A stretch of 64,000 bases of DNA from Salipaludibacillus agaradhaerens (GTDB lineage Bacteria; Bacillota; Bacilli; Bacillales; Salisediminibacteriaceae): positions 2,506,869-2,570,868 of the forward strand of contig NZ_KV917378.1 in NCBI RefSeq assembly GCF_002019735.1, in the 5' to 3' direction. Under the pieces are notes generated by a model, which worked only from the letters and a program-made list of their open reading frames with translations, was not told where the DNA came from and did no database searches. The translations under genes were made by a program, and so were the position numbers. The stretch's first letter is position 1. Every line of letters starts with the position of its first letter. Of the stretch, positions 43,683-53,344 are shown in pieces.

Positions 43683-44657
43683 ATGAACAAACGATTTTGG
43701 CCTTTATTGATGTTTTCACTTATTATTCTTTCAGGTTGTCTCTTGAAGGGTCAAGCAGATCCTGACTTCTCAAGAGAAAAATATGATAGCTGGTATGAAA
43801 AAGACCAATATGAATTGGCTTTAGAAGATCTGAACGAACGATTAGAAGCATACCCTGAAGATCCATACCTGCATAATGAGAAAGGCTATGCTCTCCAATC
43901 TATTGGGCAGCATGAGGAAGCTTTAGAATCTCTAAAAAAAGCAACTGAACTTAATGACCAACTGGATGCCGCATTTAATAACAAAGCTTGGGCATTAAAT
44001 GAACTCGGTGAATATGAACAAGCGATTGTGGCTGCACAAAAAGCGATCGATATTAGTGATAAGGAGCCCGAACAATTTATTAACATGGGAAATGCTCACT
44101 TCTCGCTTGAAAGGTATGAAAAAGCGATAGAATATTATGATGAGGCTTTGGCAATTGATGATCGTACACCATTTGCTCTATATGGTAAAGGGATTTCGCT
44201 TTACTTCCTATTTGAAGATGAAGAGGCCCTTCCTTATTTAGAAACATTCATCGAAGGCAGCCCCGAAGATACTGACGGATTATGGTATCTTGTTTACACC
44301 CATGAGTCCTTAGGCGAATATCGTGATACGATTACTTACCTCAATAGAATTATTGAACTAGATGAAGAACAACGATTAAATGCTTTAGATTATAAAGGCT
44401 TCATGCTTACGTATGCAGGTGATTTTGAAGACGCTGAAGACATCTATAACGCTATTATCGAGGAATATCCAAATGAAGCCATAGGCTATTACGGAAAAGG
44501 TGTCGCCCTTGTACAACAAGGAGAGATCGATCAAGGACTAGAGGAATTAGCTAAATCAATTGACTTAGAAGATGCCTTCAAAGATACAGCCTACACTGAC
44601 CCGCTATTATCAACCATTTATGACGACGAGACGTTTATTGAGTTGACAGATTATTAA
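43683..44657 (+). CDS. TPR-repeat lipoprotein
   Basis: 324 residues with an AAGGAGG site. Signal peptide with lipobox LSGC (Cys19), so anchored to the outer membrane face. From about residue 35 on, at least seven tetratricopeptide repeats are visible (for example NKAWALNELGEYEQAIVAAQ, NMGNAHFSLERYEKAIEYYD). TPR lipoproteins mediate protein interaction at the cell surface; partner unknown. Followed by a terminator. Confidence 0.88.
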   Translation: MNKRFWPLLMFSLIILSGCLLKGQADPDFSREKYDSWYEKDQYELALEDLNERLEAYPEDPYLHNEKGYALQSIGQHEEALESLKKATELNDQLDAAFNNKAWALNELGEYEQAIVAAQKAIDISDKEPEQFINMGNAHFSLERYEKAIEYYDEALAIDDRTPFALYGKGISLYFLFEDEEALPYLETFIEGSPEDTDGLWYLVYTHESLGEYRDTITYLNRIIELDEEQRLNALDYKGFMLTYAGDFEDAEDIYNAIIEEYPNEAIGYYGKGVALVQQGEIDQGLEELAKSIDLEDAFKDTAYTDPLLSTIYDDETFIELTDY

Positions 44658-44779
44658 TGAGAGTAGAAGTGGCTTCCTTATACACTAAAGCTCTCGATTG
44701 CTCTTCTCCTATTCCATATGTCTCTTCGTTCAGTAGTTATGTACGATTGATTGCTTGACTTCACATAGGAATGTAATTC

Positions 44780-44818
44780 AAAGAAGCCACGGTAATTTAT
44801 GCTACCATGGCTTCTTCT
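44780..44818. terminator. bidirectional terminator between convergent genes
   Basis: AAAGAAGCCACGGTA / TACCATGGCTTCTT(T), loop of eight, between the TPR lipoprotein gene and the small membrane gene. Confidence 0.88.
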
Positions 44819-44821
44819 TTG

Positions 44822-45013
44822 CTACCTTTTTGGGTTTTTATCCCCAAACCCTATCAATGCGATTACGAACGGAATACTAAATGTCCAAACAGGTACAACA
44901 CGTCTTCCACTTAGCTCATTTATAAGGAGCCAATTTCTCATATATATATCAACTAAAATGATGAAAAGGACAAGAATTAAGGCTATGGTTAAGTAATTAA
45001 AATTATATTTCAT
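44822..45013 (-). CDS. small membrane protein (63 aa)
   Basis: From the ATG seven bases after AAAGGAAG; the frame is open back to 45064 but that part overlaps the upstream gene without a site. Two hydrophobic segments (about 6-24 and 40-56). Probably cotranscribed with the secreted protein before it. Unknown family. Confidence 0.6.
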   Translation of the reverse strand: MKYNFNYLTIALILVLFIILVDIYMRNWLLINELSGRRVVPVWTFSIPFVIALIGFGDKNPKR

Positions 45014-45035
45014 TGCTCTTCCTTTCTCTCTCTTA

Positions 45036-45782
45036 TTATGGTCGCGTCTTACTCGTTTTTGCATAGTAGACCCCGTCTAAATCCCCGTTGATACTTTTAG
45101 GTGCATAAGCATTTACATACTTTCTATCTTTATATTGACCAAGCCAATTATAGCGCTCAACATATCCCCACGTTCGATTCATATAAGGTGCCATTTCCCA
45201 CCATCCATATTCTTTTGGATTTAAATTCATCTTTCTTGAGGTAGAAATTGAGCGTTTATTATGCCATGTGAATCCTGCATTAGCTTGTACCTTCGAAGCT
45301 TCTGCCGATTTCAATGAAATGGAATACGTACGACTTTGTGTATTATTTATATCGTAAGTAAGTGACGTCTTATTACTTGTTCCATTGTAATCTACTGGAG
45401 ATACTCGTTTTCGCAAACTTGTTCTTAGCACACCTTTTGTATAGCCACTTCTTTTAAATTTGTAGGTATCCTTCGTCATGCCTCCTCCTGTATTCAGGAT
45501 ATCGACATTTCCAGAATTAACAGGAACAGATTCTGAGATTTCGTCTATTGCCTCATGTGCTTCTTCTGCAGCTTCCTCTACAATCTCCAAGTACTCATCA
45601 ACTGTAAGCTCTACCCATTCACCATCTCTCACTTCGTAAACAGCCTGTACTACGTCCCCATCAAGAAGAAACAGTCCATCTTCCTCTTCACTAAGCACTT
45701 CAATATTCTCTTCTGCAAAAGCGTTTCCTGTAAAAATAAGCGATGATATAAAAGCAACTACAACCAATAAGAATTTTTTCAT
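45036..45782 (-). CDS. secreted protein of unknown family
   Basis: 248 residues, AAAAGGAGGG site. A classical signal peptide ends at NAFAEEN (cleavage about residue 23). An acidic, helical stretch (25-85) is followed by a Gly-Gly turn, then a beta-rich basic domain with many Thr, Ser, Asn and Tyr (YGWWEMAPYMNRTWGYVERYN). The acidic part followed by basic part suggests a propeptide plus mature domain. No catalytic motif recognised. A small membrane gene follows. Confidence 0.7.
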   Translation of the reverse strand: MKKFLLVVVAFISSLIFTGNAFAEENIEVLSEEEDGLFLLDGDVVQAVYEVRDGEWVELTVDEYLEIVEEAAEEAHEAIDEISESVPVNSGNVDILNTGGGMTKDTYKFKRSGYTKGVLRTSLRKRVSPVDYNGTSNKTSLTYDINNTQSRTYSISLKSAEASKVQANAGFTWHNKRSISTSRKMNLNPKEYGWWEMAPYMNRTWGYVERYNWLGQYKDRKYVNAYAPKSINGDLDGVYYAKTSKTRP

Positions 45783-46015
45783 TCTTTCCCTCCTTTTCTA
45801 ATATATTGATTAATATTCAATTAGATTGTTAAAATTCCTTTATTCTGTTTAAATATAGTTATTAATACCTAGTAAAATAAATTATGATATCCCTATCTTT
45901 TTTTCATTTTCTCATCCCACGGTTATTTATGCTGACAGAAAGATTGCCTCTCCATCTTAATAAGTAATAAGATTGGGTAATCAAAAACACCTCAAAAAAC
46001 ATCTTTTGTGATAAT

Positions 46016-46053
46016 TAAAAAGAACCCGCTTGAACAAAGACTGCTCAAACAGG
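46016..46053 (-). terminator. probable terminator of lpdA
   Basis: Minus strand CCTGTTTGA / TCAAGCGGG (two G-T pairs) followed by TTCTTTTT. 70 bases after the lpdA stop. The remainder of 45783-46121 shows nothing else. Confidence 0.6.
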
Positions 46054-46121
46054 TGTTGATTACGGGTATTCCTATGTCTATTAAAGCATTCGAATATCCA
46101 TTAGGTTTTCAGATTATAACT

Positions 46122-47495
46122 TCACTGCCCCACCATAAGCTCTGCTGCCTCCATTGTCATCTCACTTAAAGTTGGGTGAGCATGAATCGTGAGAGCGATA
46201 TCTTCTGCCTTCATCCCAGCTTCAATCGCAACACCCATTTCAGCGATCGTATCAGCCGCATTAACCCCTACGATTTGAGCACCGATTAATAAGTCATCGT
46301 CTTTACGCGCAATCAGTTTCACAAACCCTTCCGTTGCATTTAAAACTAGGGCACGACCATTTCCTGCGATTGGATATTTCACTACTTTCACATCAATCCC
46401 TTCTGTTTTTGCTTGCTCCTCATTGTAACCAACAGTGGCGAGTTCAGGATCTGTGAAACATACAGCTGGGATAGCTAAGTAATCTACAATTGATTTTTCG
46501 CCAGCGATAGCTTCAGCAGCTACTTTACCTTCATACGAGGCTTTATGTGCCAGTTGTGGACCAGAGATGATATCTCCTATTGCATAAAAATTTGGTACTG
46601 ACGTACGGCATTGTTTGTCTACTTTTAGTAGCCCATTCTCTGTCAATTCGATGCCTGCGGCTTCCAGACCCAAGTTATCTGTATTTGGGCGTCGACCGAC
46701 AGTGACTAATGCATAGTTAGCTTCAACGGTTTTCTCTTCTCCCTCGGCTTCATAGGTTACAATCACACCCTTTTCCTTCTCTTCTACACCTTTAGCTGAT
46801 GCACCAACAACCACCTCTACACCTTTTTTCTTTAAGCTTTTTCTCACAAGTTGTGTCATGTGCTTGTCGAAGCCAGCTAAGATGTCGTTGCCCCCTTCAA
46901 TGATTGTGACGTGAGAGCCTAAGTTAGCATAAGCCGAGCCTAGCTCAGTCCCAATGTAACCCCCTCCGATGACGACTAATTTTTCTGGTATTTTCGGGAA
47001 AGAAAGGGCATCCGTTGAGTTGATAACACGCTCGGAAAATGTGAATGTTGACAGCTCAACCGGCCGGGAACCTGTTGCAAGGATGGCATTATTAAAGGTG
47101 TAAGTTTGTACGTTCGCACCGGCGATGACACGTACTGTGTTTGCATCTACGACGTATGCTTCGCCTTTCACAATGTTAATTTTGTTGTCGATTAATAAAT
47201 GCTCAACACCGTTTACTAATTTAGAAACGACCCGTCTTTTGAATTGTTGCACGTTTGTCCAGTCAAGTTTTGCCTCCTGTGTTAAAACACCCATATTATC
47301 TGAATGCGTTGTTTGCTCCAACCGGTGTCCTACTGAGATCAACACTTTTGACGGGATACAACCGACATTTGAACAAACTCCCCCTAAATACTCTCTTTCT
47401 ATAATCGTTACCTTTTGTCCCATTTGAGCAGCGCGAATAGCCGCCACATAACCTCCTGGACCTGCACCAATGACAAGCGTATCACTATGATTCAT
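46122..47495 (-). CDS. lpdA: dihydrolipoyl dehydrogenase
   Basis: 457 residues, AAGGAGG site. FAD-binding [17 protein letters not shown] (8-24), redox-active disulfide [13 protein letters not shown] (about 38-50), NAD-binding [11 protein letters not shown], second FAD motif YAIGDI and the C-terminal HAHPTLSEM catalytic His/Glu region. It oxidises dihydrolipoamide of 2-oxoacid dehydrogenase or glycine cleavage complexes. No other complex subunit is adjacent, so this is probably an extra, stand-alone copy. Confidence 0.92.
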   Translation of the reverse strand: MNHSDTLVIGAGPGGYVAAIRAAQMGQKVTIIEREYLGGVCSNVGCIPSKVLISVGHRLEQTTHSDNMGVLTQEAKLDWTNVQQFKRRVVSKLVNGVEHLLIDNKINIVKGEAYVVDANTVRVIAGANVQTYTFNNAILATGSRPVELSTFTFSERVINSTDALSFPKIPEKLVVIGGGYIGTELGSAYANLGSHVTIIEGGNDILAGFDKHMTQLVRKSLKKKGVEVVVGASAKGVEEKEKGVIVTYEAEGEEKTVEANYALVTVGRRPNTDNLGLEAAGIELTENGLLKVDKQCRTSVPNFYAIGDIISGPQLAHKASYEGKVAAEAIAGEKSIVDYLAIPAVCFTDPELATVGYNEEQAKTEGIDVKVVKYPIAGNGRALVLNATEGFVKLIARKDDDLLIGAQIVGVNAADTIAEMGVAIEAGMKAEDIALTIHAHPTLSEMTMEAAELMVGQ

Positions 47496-47524
47496 CTATG
47501 TTATCCTCCTTAATTCTTTTGTTA

Positions 47525-47680
47525 ATACAAATCTTCAATCAGTGAGCGTTTTCGCTCTTCCTCCACTGATTGGTAGTTGAGTCAATCAGGACATTACCGA
47601 CCGTTTGCTCACCTCTATAATAGAGTTAGTTCTCCTCTCTATATTGACCTGGAGCTTTACGGACGGTTATCTGTGATAAA
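47525..47680 (+). mobile_element. bcr1-like element, first of a tandem pair
   Basis: Left end slightly changed (ATACAAATCTTCAATCAG), first hairpin CAATCAGTG...CCACTGATTG, right end ACGGACGGTTATCTGTGATAAA. Its last ATAAA is shared with the next copy. Confidence 0.88.
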
Positions 47681-47835
47681 ACGAACCTTCAATCAGTGGG
47701 ATTTTTCGCTCTTCTCCCACTGATTGGTAGTTGAGTCAATCAGGACATTACCGACCGTTTGCTCACCCCTAAAATAGAGTTAGCTCTCCTCCCTATTTTG
47801 ATTTGGGAGCTTTACGGACGGTTATCTGTGATAAA
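47676..47835 (+). mobile_element. bcr1-like element, second of a tandem pair
   Basis: ATAAAACGAACCTTCAATCAG through CTGTGATAAA. The two copies differ in both arms of the second hairpin (for example GCTCACCTC / GACCTGGAGC versus GCTCACCCC / GATTTGGGAGC), keeping pairing. Its right end supplies the last codons and stop of the hydrolase gene. Confidence 0.88.
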
Positions 47836-48669
47836 ACGAAAAATTTTCTCCCAAAAACTGTTATCTTTCACACAATTGTCATGGCCTTTCGTTTCAACTT
47901 TAATCACTTGTTTAAAATTGCTATGAGTTAATAAGACATTCACATTCGAAATCGGCACTTTCGTATCCTGAGTTCCGTGTATGGCAAGCGCTGGAGACTG
48001 TTGGTTATTCATTATTTTTTCTAGACGCCATTCTTTTCTAGCTTTTATAAAAACACCACCTCGTATTAAAAACCAGCTGATCAATAGCCAGCCAAATGGT
48101 CTATAAGGGAGCGTGATATTGCCCGCCATTGATTGACTAATATTTTTTAATGAGGTGGGCATTGAATCGGTAATAAGTGCTTGTATTCTCTCATCAGTGG
48201 CGTTTACAATACTTGCGGCCGTGCCTCCCATTGAATGCCCTAAAACATAGATGGCGTGACTATTAATATCTGTCCTTTCCTCCACATAATCAATCGTTGC
48301 CTTGATACTTTGGACAAATGATTTAATACTTACTTGCTTTTGTATTGCATCACTTTGTCCGTGACCAAGGACGTCCATCATAATAACGTCATAACCGCTA
48401 GCTATGAGGGGATCGACATACCGTAGCATGTTTGATTTATGAGAGCCCCACCCATGTACTAATAGAAAGCAACCTCTTACGCCTTCACTTTTAATAAACC
48501 AGCCTCGCATTGTCCCAATATCTAGCTCAACTTCAATGTTCTCGTAAGTTGAATTCGGATATGTTTGAGCTTCTTTCTTTTTCGGTGTGAAAACATGACG
48601 AATGATATAGCGTCTTAAAAATAAACTCATTCCTACCCCTACGAAAGCCATGAATAAGGCATATTTCAT
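47812..48669 (-). CDS. membrane-anchored alpha/beta hydrolase (YqkD-like)
   Basis: 285 residues, GGAGGGATTAGT site. An N-terminal hydrophobic segment (2-16), then an alpha/beta hydrolase: LLVHGWGSHK (oxyanion), LGHSMGG (nucleophile Ser), HGTQDTKVP (Asp) and ETKGHDN (His). Similar in size and anchor to YqkD-type hydrolases. The last six residues and stop (ITDNRP) lie within the bcr1-like element, so the C-terminus was probably altered by its insertion; the catalytic residues remain. Confidence 0.82.
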   Translation of the reverse strand: MKYALFMAFVGVGMSLFLRRYIIRHVFTPKKKEAQTYPNSTYENIEVELDIGTMRGWFIKSEGVRGCFLLVHGWGSHKSNMLRYVDPLIASGYDVIMMDVLGHGQSDAIQKQVSIKSFVQSIKATIDYVEERTDINSHAIYVLGHSMGGTAASIVNATDERIQALITDSMPTSLKNISQSMAGNITLPYRPFGWLLISWFLIRGGVFIKARKEWRLEKIMNNQQSPALAIHGTQDTKVPISNVNVLLTHSNFKQVIKVETKGHDNCVKDNSFWEKIFRFITDNRP

Positions 48670-48727
48670 ACTAATCCCTCCAAAAAGATACTTTACGGTC
48701 TCTTTTTTATTCTAAAAAAAGACGGCG

Positions 48728-49330
48728 TTATTGACGATCAGCCGCCATCATTGAAATAAACTGCTTCAAATGATTTATTATGATAGTTGTTAGGTGCTCT
48801 TCTTTCTTTAAACGGTCTAATACGAGTCCACCTTCAAGTGTTGACACAATATATATGGCACTGTCATATGGCTGTAAGGACTGCTTCAGCTCCTGACGTG
48901 TCATACCCTCTTCTATCATTGTCACCAACCCGTTTATCATCATGTCCATGGCCTCATGAATCGCTGGCAGTAACCCCCTAACATCCAAATCATCCATTTC
49001 TATAGCGGCGTTAAAAATAGGACACCCGCCTACTATCGGTTCCCCTTTAGTTAATTGTAAAAAAGCCTCCACAAATGCGAGTAATTTGTCCGTGGCATGC
49101 TCATGTTGTGAAACACTCGTCATTAAATGCGTCCGCATCATGTCGGTAGAAAAATGAAACGACTCGACCATCAGCTGCTCTTTATCTTTAAAGTGCCGAT
49201 AGATCCCCCCCTTTTGAATACTTGTTTCTTCAATAATGTCATTCATCGTCGTTGTCATGTAACCTTTTGTGTTAAAAACGGGAGCAGACTTTCGAATAAT
49301 GTGCCGCCTTGTTAATTCACCTTTTTTCAT
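48728..49330 (-). CDS. TetR-family transcription regulator
   Basis: 200 residues from the ATG six bases after GGAGG. N-terminal HTH: FNTKGYMTTTMNDIIEETSIQKGGIYRHFKDKEQL region (about 19-55). The C-terminal part with VGGCPIFNAAIEMDD resembles TetR_C_11-type YxaF/LmrA relatives, which react to small molecules and control efflux or hydrolase genes. It precedes the hydrolase gene in the same direction (58 bases), a likely target. Confidence 0.87.
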   Translation of the reverse strand: MKKGELTRRHIIRKSAPVFNTKGYMTTTMNDIIEETSIQKGGIYRHFKDKEQLMVESFHFSTDMMRTHLMTSVSQHEHATDKLLAFVEAFLQLTKGEPIVGGCPIFNAAIEMDDLDVRGLLPAIHEAMDMMINGLVTMIEEGMTRQELKQSLQPYDSAIYIVSTLEGGLVLDRLKKEEHLTTIIINHLKQFISMMAADRQ

Positions 49331-49341
49331 TGACACCCTCC

Positions 49342-49451
49342 ATAAAACAAACCTTCGATCAAAATATTAACGTCCGTAACCCCCACCTAAATGGATTTCG
49401 TTTTGCCCTCTATTCTGTGGCGGAAGTGAACGGGCGATTATCCGTGATAAA
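49342..49451 (+). mobile_element. bcr1-like element upstream of the TetR gene
   Basis: ATAAAACAAACCTTCGATCA ... GCGATTATCCGTGATAAA; first hairpin missing, second hairpin diverged (CCACCTAAATGG ... CTCTATTCTGTGGCGG). Confidence 0.75.
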
Positions 49452-49588
49452 AAGATACCATTTAGTCTTTTTTAATATATAGGAAACGGGATTTAAATGC
49501 AACAATTTATTTGCTGTGATTATTTAAAAGGTGTATCGAGACCACGAGTCCTTCAATTTCCCCTCCATAACGACTTATATATCCCTTC

Positions 49589-50188
49589 TTAAAACGTTTT
49601 TCTCTGATAAATAGTCGTAGTAATTCTCCAGGAAGCAACATAGAAAAACATAACAACTACAGCCGCCCCCGTATATATAACCGGAATAGATAAACTGTTA
49701 ATAAAATCCGTCATTGCTGTTAAATTCTCTGCCAAAAATATTACAACAGACGGTCCTATACCTGCTAATAGAAGAAAACTAACGAGAACAACGTAAAAAA
49801 TATAGCCTGGCTTAAAAATATAAAACAGTGGAAAAGTGAACGCCGAAAACAACAGGAATAAACCAATGGCAATATCCGTTATCGTATAAGAGGTATTCGA
49901 AACAAATAATGCTACACTTGCCACACCGATAGCTAAAACCATATAAATAATAGCCCCGATATAGCGTGATGCGATAATTTCCTTACGGGTATAAGGTAAG
50001 GAGTTTAACAAAATATTCGTCTCTGCTTTTTCGTCGTAAGCAAATGCATTAAACGGAATAAAAATACTGGCAACAAGAAAAGTTAAAGCCGGGTGAGATT
50101 CCATAATAACAAAAAACATGATAAAAGGGATGAAGATTAACAATTGTCGTTTCTGTAATATGACATCACGCCTGACCAAATTAAACAT
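49589..50188 (-). CDS. ABC-2-type permease (PF13346-like)
   Basis: 199 residues, six hydrophobic segments; MFNLVRRDVILQKRQLLIF start and FAYDEKAETNILLNSLPYTRKEII are features of the short ABC-2 permeases associated with YtrA-type GntR operons. Start overlaps the ATPase stop by eight bases (ACATGTTTAA). Forms an exporter with the ATPase; substrate unknown. Confidence 0.82.
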   Translation of the reverse strand: MFNLVRRDVILQKRQLLIFIPFIMFFVIMESHPALTFLVASIFIPFNAFAYDEKAETNILLNSLPYTRKEIIASRYIGAIIYMVLAIGVASVALFVSNTSYTITDIAIGLFLLFSAFTFPLFYIFKPGYIFYVVLVSFLLLAGIGPSVVIFLAENLTAMTDFINSLSIPVIYTGAAVVVMFFYVASWRITTTIYQRKTF

Positions 50189-51047
50189 GTTGTATACCTT
50201 CTTTCATATAATACATAATATCTTCCAATGATGCCTGCTCAATGACAACCGAATCTCCGAATATCTTTTTTACTGCTTGAATATTATCCGTTAATGCCTC
50301 AAAGCCTGTTGGCGCACGATGTACATAGAATAAAGCCTTTTCCGTGTCTCTATCCAAAAGATCCATACTTCCTTTAACAAGGGCATAGTTTTCTGTTGCC
50401 TCGTGAATGGACTGATGAAATATTAATTCGCCTCTATTTATAAAAGCAAGGTAATCTGCAATCCGATTTAAATCGGATGTGATATGGGTAGAAAAGAAAA
50501 TGGTCCGATTACCATCCACCATGATTTCCTGTAACAAATCAAGCAATTCCCTTCTAAAAATAGGATCAAGTCCCGCTGTCGGTTCGTCCATAATGATTAA
50601 CTCAGCATGATGTGACAGAGCGATAGCGAGTGATGCCTTCATTTGCATCCCTTTTGAGAACGTTTTTATTCGTTTGTTAAGCGGTAAGTCAAATTGTTTC
50701 ACATAGTGATAAAATAGTGTGTCATCCCATTGTTTGTAAGCTGGTCCAACAATACGCTTAATGTCTTTTAAGTTCAATCCTTCAAAAAAGACATTGCCAT
50801 CGTATACAAACCCGATACGTTCCTTAATCGCCTTTTCATGTGTCTTATAATCCAAACCAAACACCTTCACTCTTCCCACATCAGGCTTTAATAAATTCAT
50901 CATCATTTTTATCGTTGTCGACTTCCCCGCACCGTTTGCACCTATAAACCCTGTAACAAACCCCTGTTTCACTTGTAGATTAATGTTTTTAACAGAAAAA
51001 CCTTTGAAGTTTTTCGTGACATTTTCAATTTCAACCACATGCTCCAT
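50181..51047 (-). CDS. ABC transporter ATPase of GntR-linked exporter
   Basis: 288 residues from the ATG eight bases after GAGGAG. Walker A GANGAGKSTTI, signature FSKGMQMKASLAIAL, Walker B ELIIMDEPTAGLDP and H-loop FFSTHI. YtrB-like in length and neighbours. Four bases after the GntR gene, so tightly coupled. Confidence 0.88.
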   Translation of the reverse strand: MEHVVEIENVTKNFKGFSVKNINLQVKQGFVTGFIGANGAGKSTTIKMMMNLLKPDVGRVKVFGLDYKTHEKAIKERIGFVYDGNVFFEGLNLKDIKRIVGPAYKQWDDTLFYHYVKQFDLPLNKRIKTFSKGMQMKASLAIALSHHAELIIMDEPTAGLDPIFRRELLDLLQEIMVDGNRTIFFSTHITSDLNRIADYLAFINRGELIFHQSIHEATENYALVKGSMDLLDRDTEKALFYVHRAPTGFEALTDNIQAVKKIFGDSVVIEQASLEDIMYYMKEGIQHV

Positions 51048-51051
51048 CTTG

Positions 51052-51423
51052 TCACTCCTCATATAAAAGTTTCAGTAATTGTTGCAACTCATCTAAAGAT
51101 AATCCAATTTCCCTGCTGTTCGTGATAACTGCAGTAAGTTGCTCTTCAATGACTTTGAGCTTTTTCTCTTTTATAATCTCTAAATTTTGCTCTGCCACAA
51201 AAGACCCTTTTCCAACGATGGAATAAATAAATCCTGCTTTTTCTAATTCCTCATAAGCACGTTTCGTCGTTATTACACTAATTTGTAAATTTTTTGCCAA
51301 AACACGCATGGAAGGTAAAGGCGTCCCCTCTTGGAGTTCCCCTGCTAGAATAGACGATTTAATTTGATTCGTAATTTGCTCATAAATCGGCTCCTTTGAA
51401 CTGTTAGAAATAATGATTTGCAT
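51052..51423 (-). CDS. GntR-family regulator, YtrA subfamily
   Basis: 123 residues: winged HTH (QITNQIKSSILAGELQEGTPLPSMRVLAKNLQ region, about 17-48) and a short helical tail, the YtrA layout without effector domain. Such regulators repress their own ABC operon and respond to cell-wall-active compounds in several Bacilli. First gene of the three-gene operon. Confidence 0.88.
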   Translation of the reverse strand: MQIIISNSSKEPIYEQITNQIKSSILAGELQEGTPLPSMRVLAKNLQISVITTKRAYEELEKAGFIYSIVGKGSFVAEQNLEIIKEKKLKVIEEQLTAVITNSREIGLSLDELQQLLKLLYEE

Positions 51424-51540
51424 GCCAATCCCTCTTCTTTATTTTTATAATCACACTTGAGCAAACATCCTAGGCTACTGAATTAGTAAAGCCATAGTAA
51501 GTTACAATTTCTAACGTTGTTTTATAACCAACATTATATA

Positions 51541-51578
51541 ATGTATATATACTATATATATTATATACTCACTTAACC
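51541..51578. promoter_or_regulatory. AT-rich inverted repeats before the GntR operon
   Basis: GTATATATAC is palindromic and followed by further TATATA/TATATAC, about 120 bases before the GntR start. It could be the GntR operator and promoter, but boxes are ambiguous in this composition. Confidence 0.35.
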
Positions 51579-51640
51579 CTATCATGCAACCATTTGGAGG
51601 AATGCCATTTTTCAAAATAGATGTTACAATCCGAATTATG

Positions 51641-51720
51641 ACTGTGACCTTCACGTCAGACGGACGCTTTTCCGAGGGCTTGTCTTCAGCTACCTTTTTA
51701 TCATCCGTATGTTAAATAAA
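51641..51720. repeat. second dispersed repeat family, copy 1
   Basis: TTCACGTCAGACGGACGCTTTTCCGAGGGCTTGTCTTCAGCTACC matches 56187-56233 closely. The rest of 51424-51953 has no gene; AACTTTATT / AATAAAGTT arms at 51834-51878 may end mgtE transcription. Confidence 0.6.
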
Positions 51721-51953
51721 ATCACAAGATATTAGTCGTTTTACCACTCATGAAAAGGCTGAAAAAGTACTTTTTCTTCACAAAAAAGCATTTAGATACT
51801 CCTATCTAAATTAAAAACAATGGGAAAAATCCCAACTTTATTTCAAAGCTAAAGTTGTTGTTAAACGACAATAAAGTTTGGCTAATCCCCTTTGATAGTT
51901 GGATTAACAACACCTTTAATCAATCACGCCAAGCTAAGCATTCAGCCTGATTC

Positions 51954-53321
51954 CTATAAATAATGGATTAATGTCGTAGCGATGGAAAAGTAAACGAATA
52001 AACCGACTAAGTCATTGATTGTTGTAATGAAAGGACCAGACGCCACTGCTGGATCTATTTTAAATCGGTGGATAATAAGGGGGATGACTGTCCCTGTTAA
52101 CGTTGAGATGACAATCGTTATAAATAGGGACAGGCCGATAACACTTCCTAAAATTAAATTTGCCCCAGGGATAACAAGGGTTATGACGGATACTAATAGC
52201 CCACACACTATTCCCATTAGCCCTCCTGTTAATAATTCTCGTTTCAACAACTTAACAATCCCTTTGCGATCAAACTTCTCCAACGCCAGTCCTCGGACAA
52301 CGATCGCCAAGGATTGTGTCCCTGTATTTCCTGCCATATCAGCAATTAGTGGAATAAACACCGCTAAAATAGCAACTTCCGCCAACGTCCCTTCATACCT
52401 TCCAATCAAACCTGCTGTGAACATTCCCACGAATAATAATAGAACCAACCACGGCAGCCTTTTTTTCGTAGCCGTCAAGGCATTCACATTTAGGTCTAGC
52501 GCTCCTTTTACGGCTGCTAATTGGCCAATATCTTCTGTTGTTTCTTCTTCAATAACATCGATAATGTCATCGACCGTGACGATGCCTATCATTTTTCCAT
52601 CATTTGTGACTACCGGAACAGCTAATAAGTCATAGTCTTTAATAATGGTAGAAACCTCTTCTTGGTCTGTTAAAGGAGAGACAGAGATCACTTGTTCTTT
52701 CATTAAATTTTCAATGGTGTCATCGGCTACAGAAATAATCAATTCACGAAGGGAGACGATGCCAATCAACTTATCTTCGTCATTTGTGACGTATAAATAA
52801 TAAATTGTCTCAGCATCCATACCTTCTTCACGTAACCGCTCCATGACTGCCAACACTGTGTCCTTGGGAGCCAATGTAATAAACTCCGTAGTCATGATTG
52901 ATCCTGCTGTTTCTTCTTTATATGATAATAATTGCTTAATATTATTAGCTTCCTTTTTCCCCATTTTACTTAATAGAAATGAAGCGATACCATCTGGAAT
53001 TTGTCCAAAAAAGTCCGTAATATCATCTGCAGCAAGCTCGTTTAACATATTTAGGGCAAACGCATCTTCCAGCTCAGAAAACACTGTTTTTTGCTCGGCT
53101 AAGGCTAGACCTTGAAAAATGCCCGCAAATTCTATAGGTTCAAGGTAATCATACACACGCTTTCTTTTTTCCTCACTCATTTGTTTAAAAATATCAATTT
53201 GATCGGTAGGGTGAAGGTCTAAAAACTCCGTTCGAAAGCTTTCTTTTTCGTTTTTTTTCAAATACAAAAATAGATAGTAGGTAAATTCTTCTCTGTTCTT
53301 AATATTTAATGTTCTTTCCAT
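51954..53321 (-). CDS. mgtE: magnesium transporter MgtE
   Basis: 455 residues, AAAGGAGGAG site. N-terminal superhelical MgtE_N domain (about 20-125), two CBS domains (about 130-255; MTTEFITLAP, VTVDDIIDVIEEETTEDI), then five membrane segments with the family motif FIPLIADMAGNTGTQS. Channel for Mg2+ gated by cytosolic Mg2+ at the N and CBS domains. Follows mgtC after 23 bases; an M-box riboswitch lies upstream of the pair. Confidence 0.93.
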   Translation of the reverse strand: MERTLNIKNREEFTYYLFLYLKKNEKESFRTEFLDLHPTDQIDIFKQMSEEKRKRVYDYLEPIEFAGIFQGLALAEQKTVFSELEDAFALNMLNELAADDITDFFGQIPDGIASFLLSKMGKKEANNIKQLLSYKEETAGSIMTTEFITLAPKDTVLAVMERLREEGMDAETIYYLYVTNDEDKLIGIVSLRELIISVADDTIENLMKEQVISVSPLTDQEEVSTIIKDYDLLAVPVVTNDGKMIGIVTVDDIIDVIEEETTEDIGQLAAVKGALDLNVNALTATKKRLPWLVLLLFVGMFTAGLIGRYEGTLAEVAILAVFIPLIADMAGNTGTQSLAIVVRGLALEKFDRKGIVKLLKRELLTGGLMGIVCGLLVSVITLVIPGANLILGSVIGLSLFITIVISTLTGTVIPLIIHRFKIDPAVASGPFITTINDLVGLFVYFSIATTLIHYL

Positions 53322-53344
53322 CCTGTTCTCCTCCTTTCTAACCC

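Noticed and set aside
52015-52635. 206-residue plus-strand frame
   Set aside because: Antisense shadow of mgtE; composition reflects hydrophobic codons read backwards.
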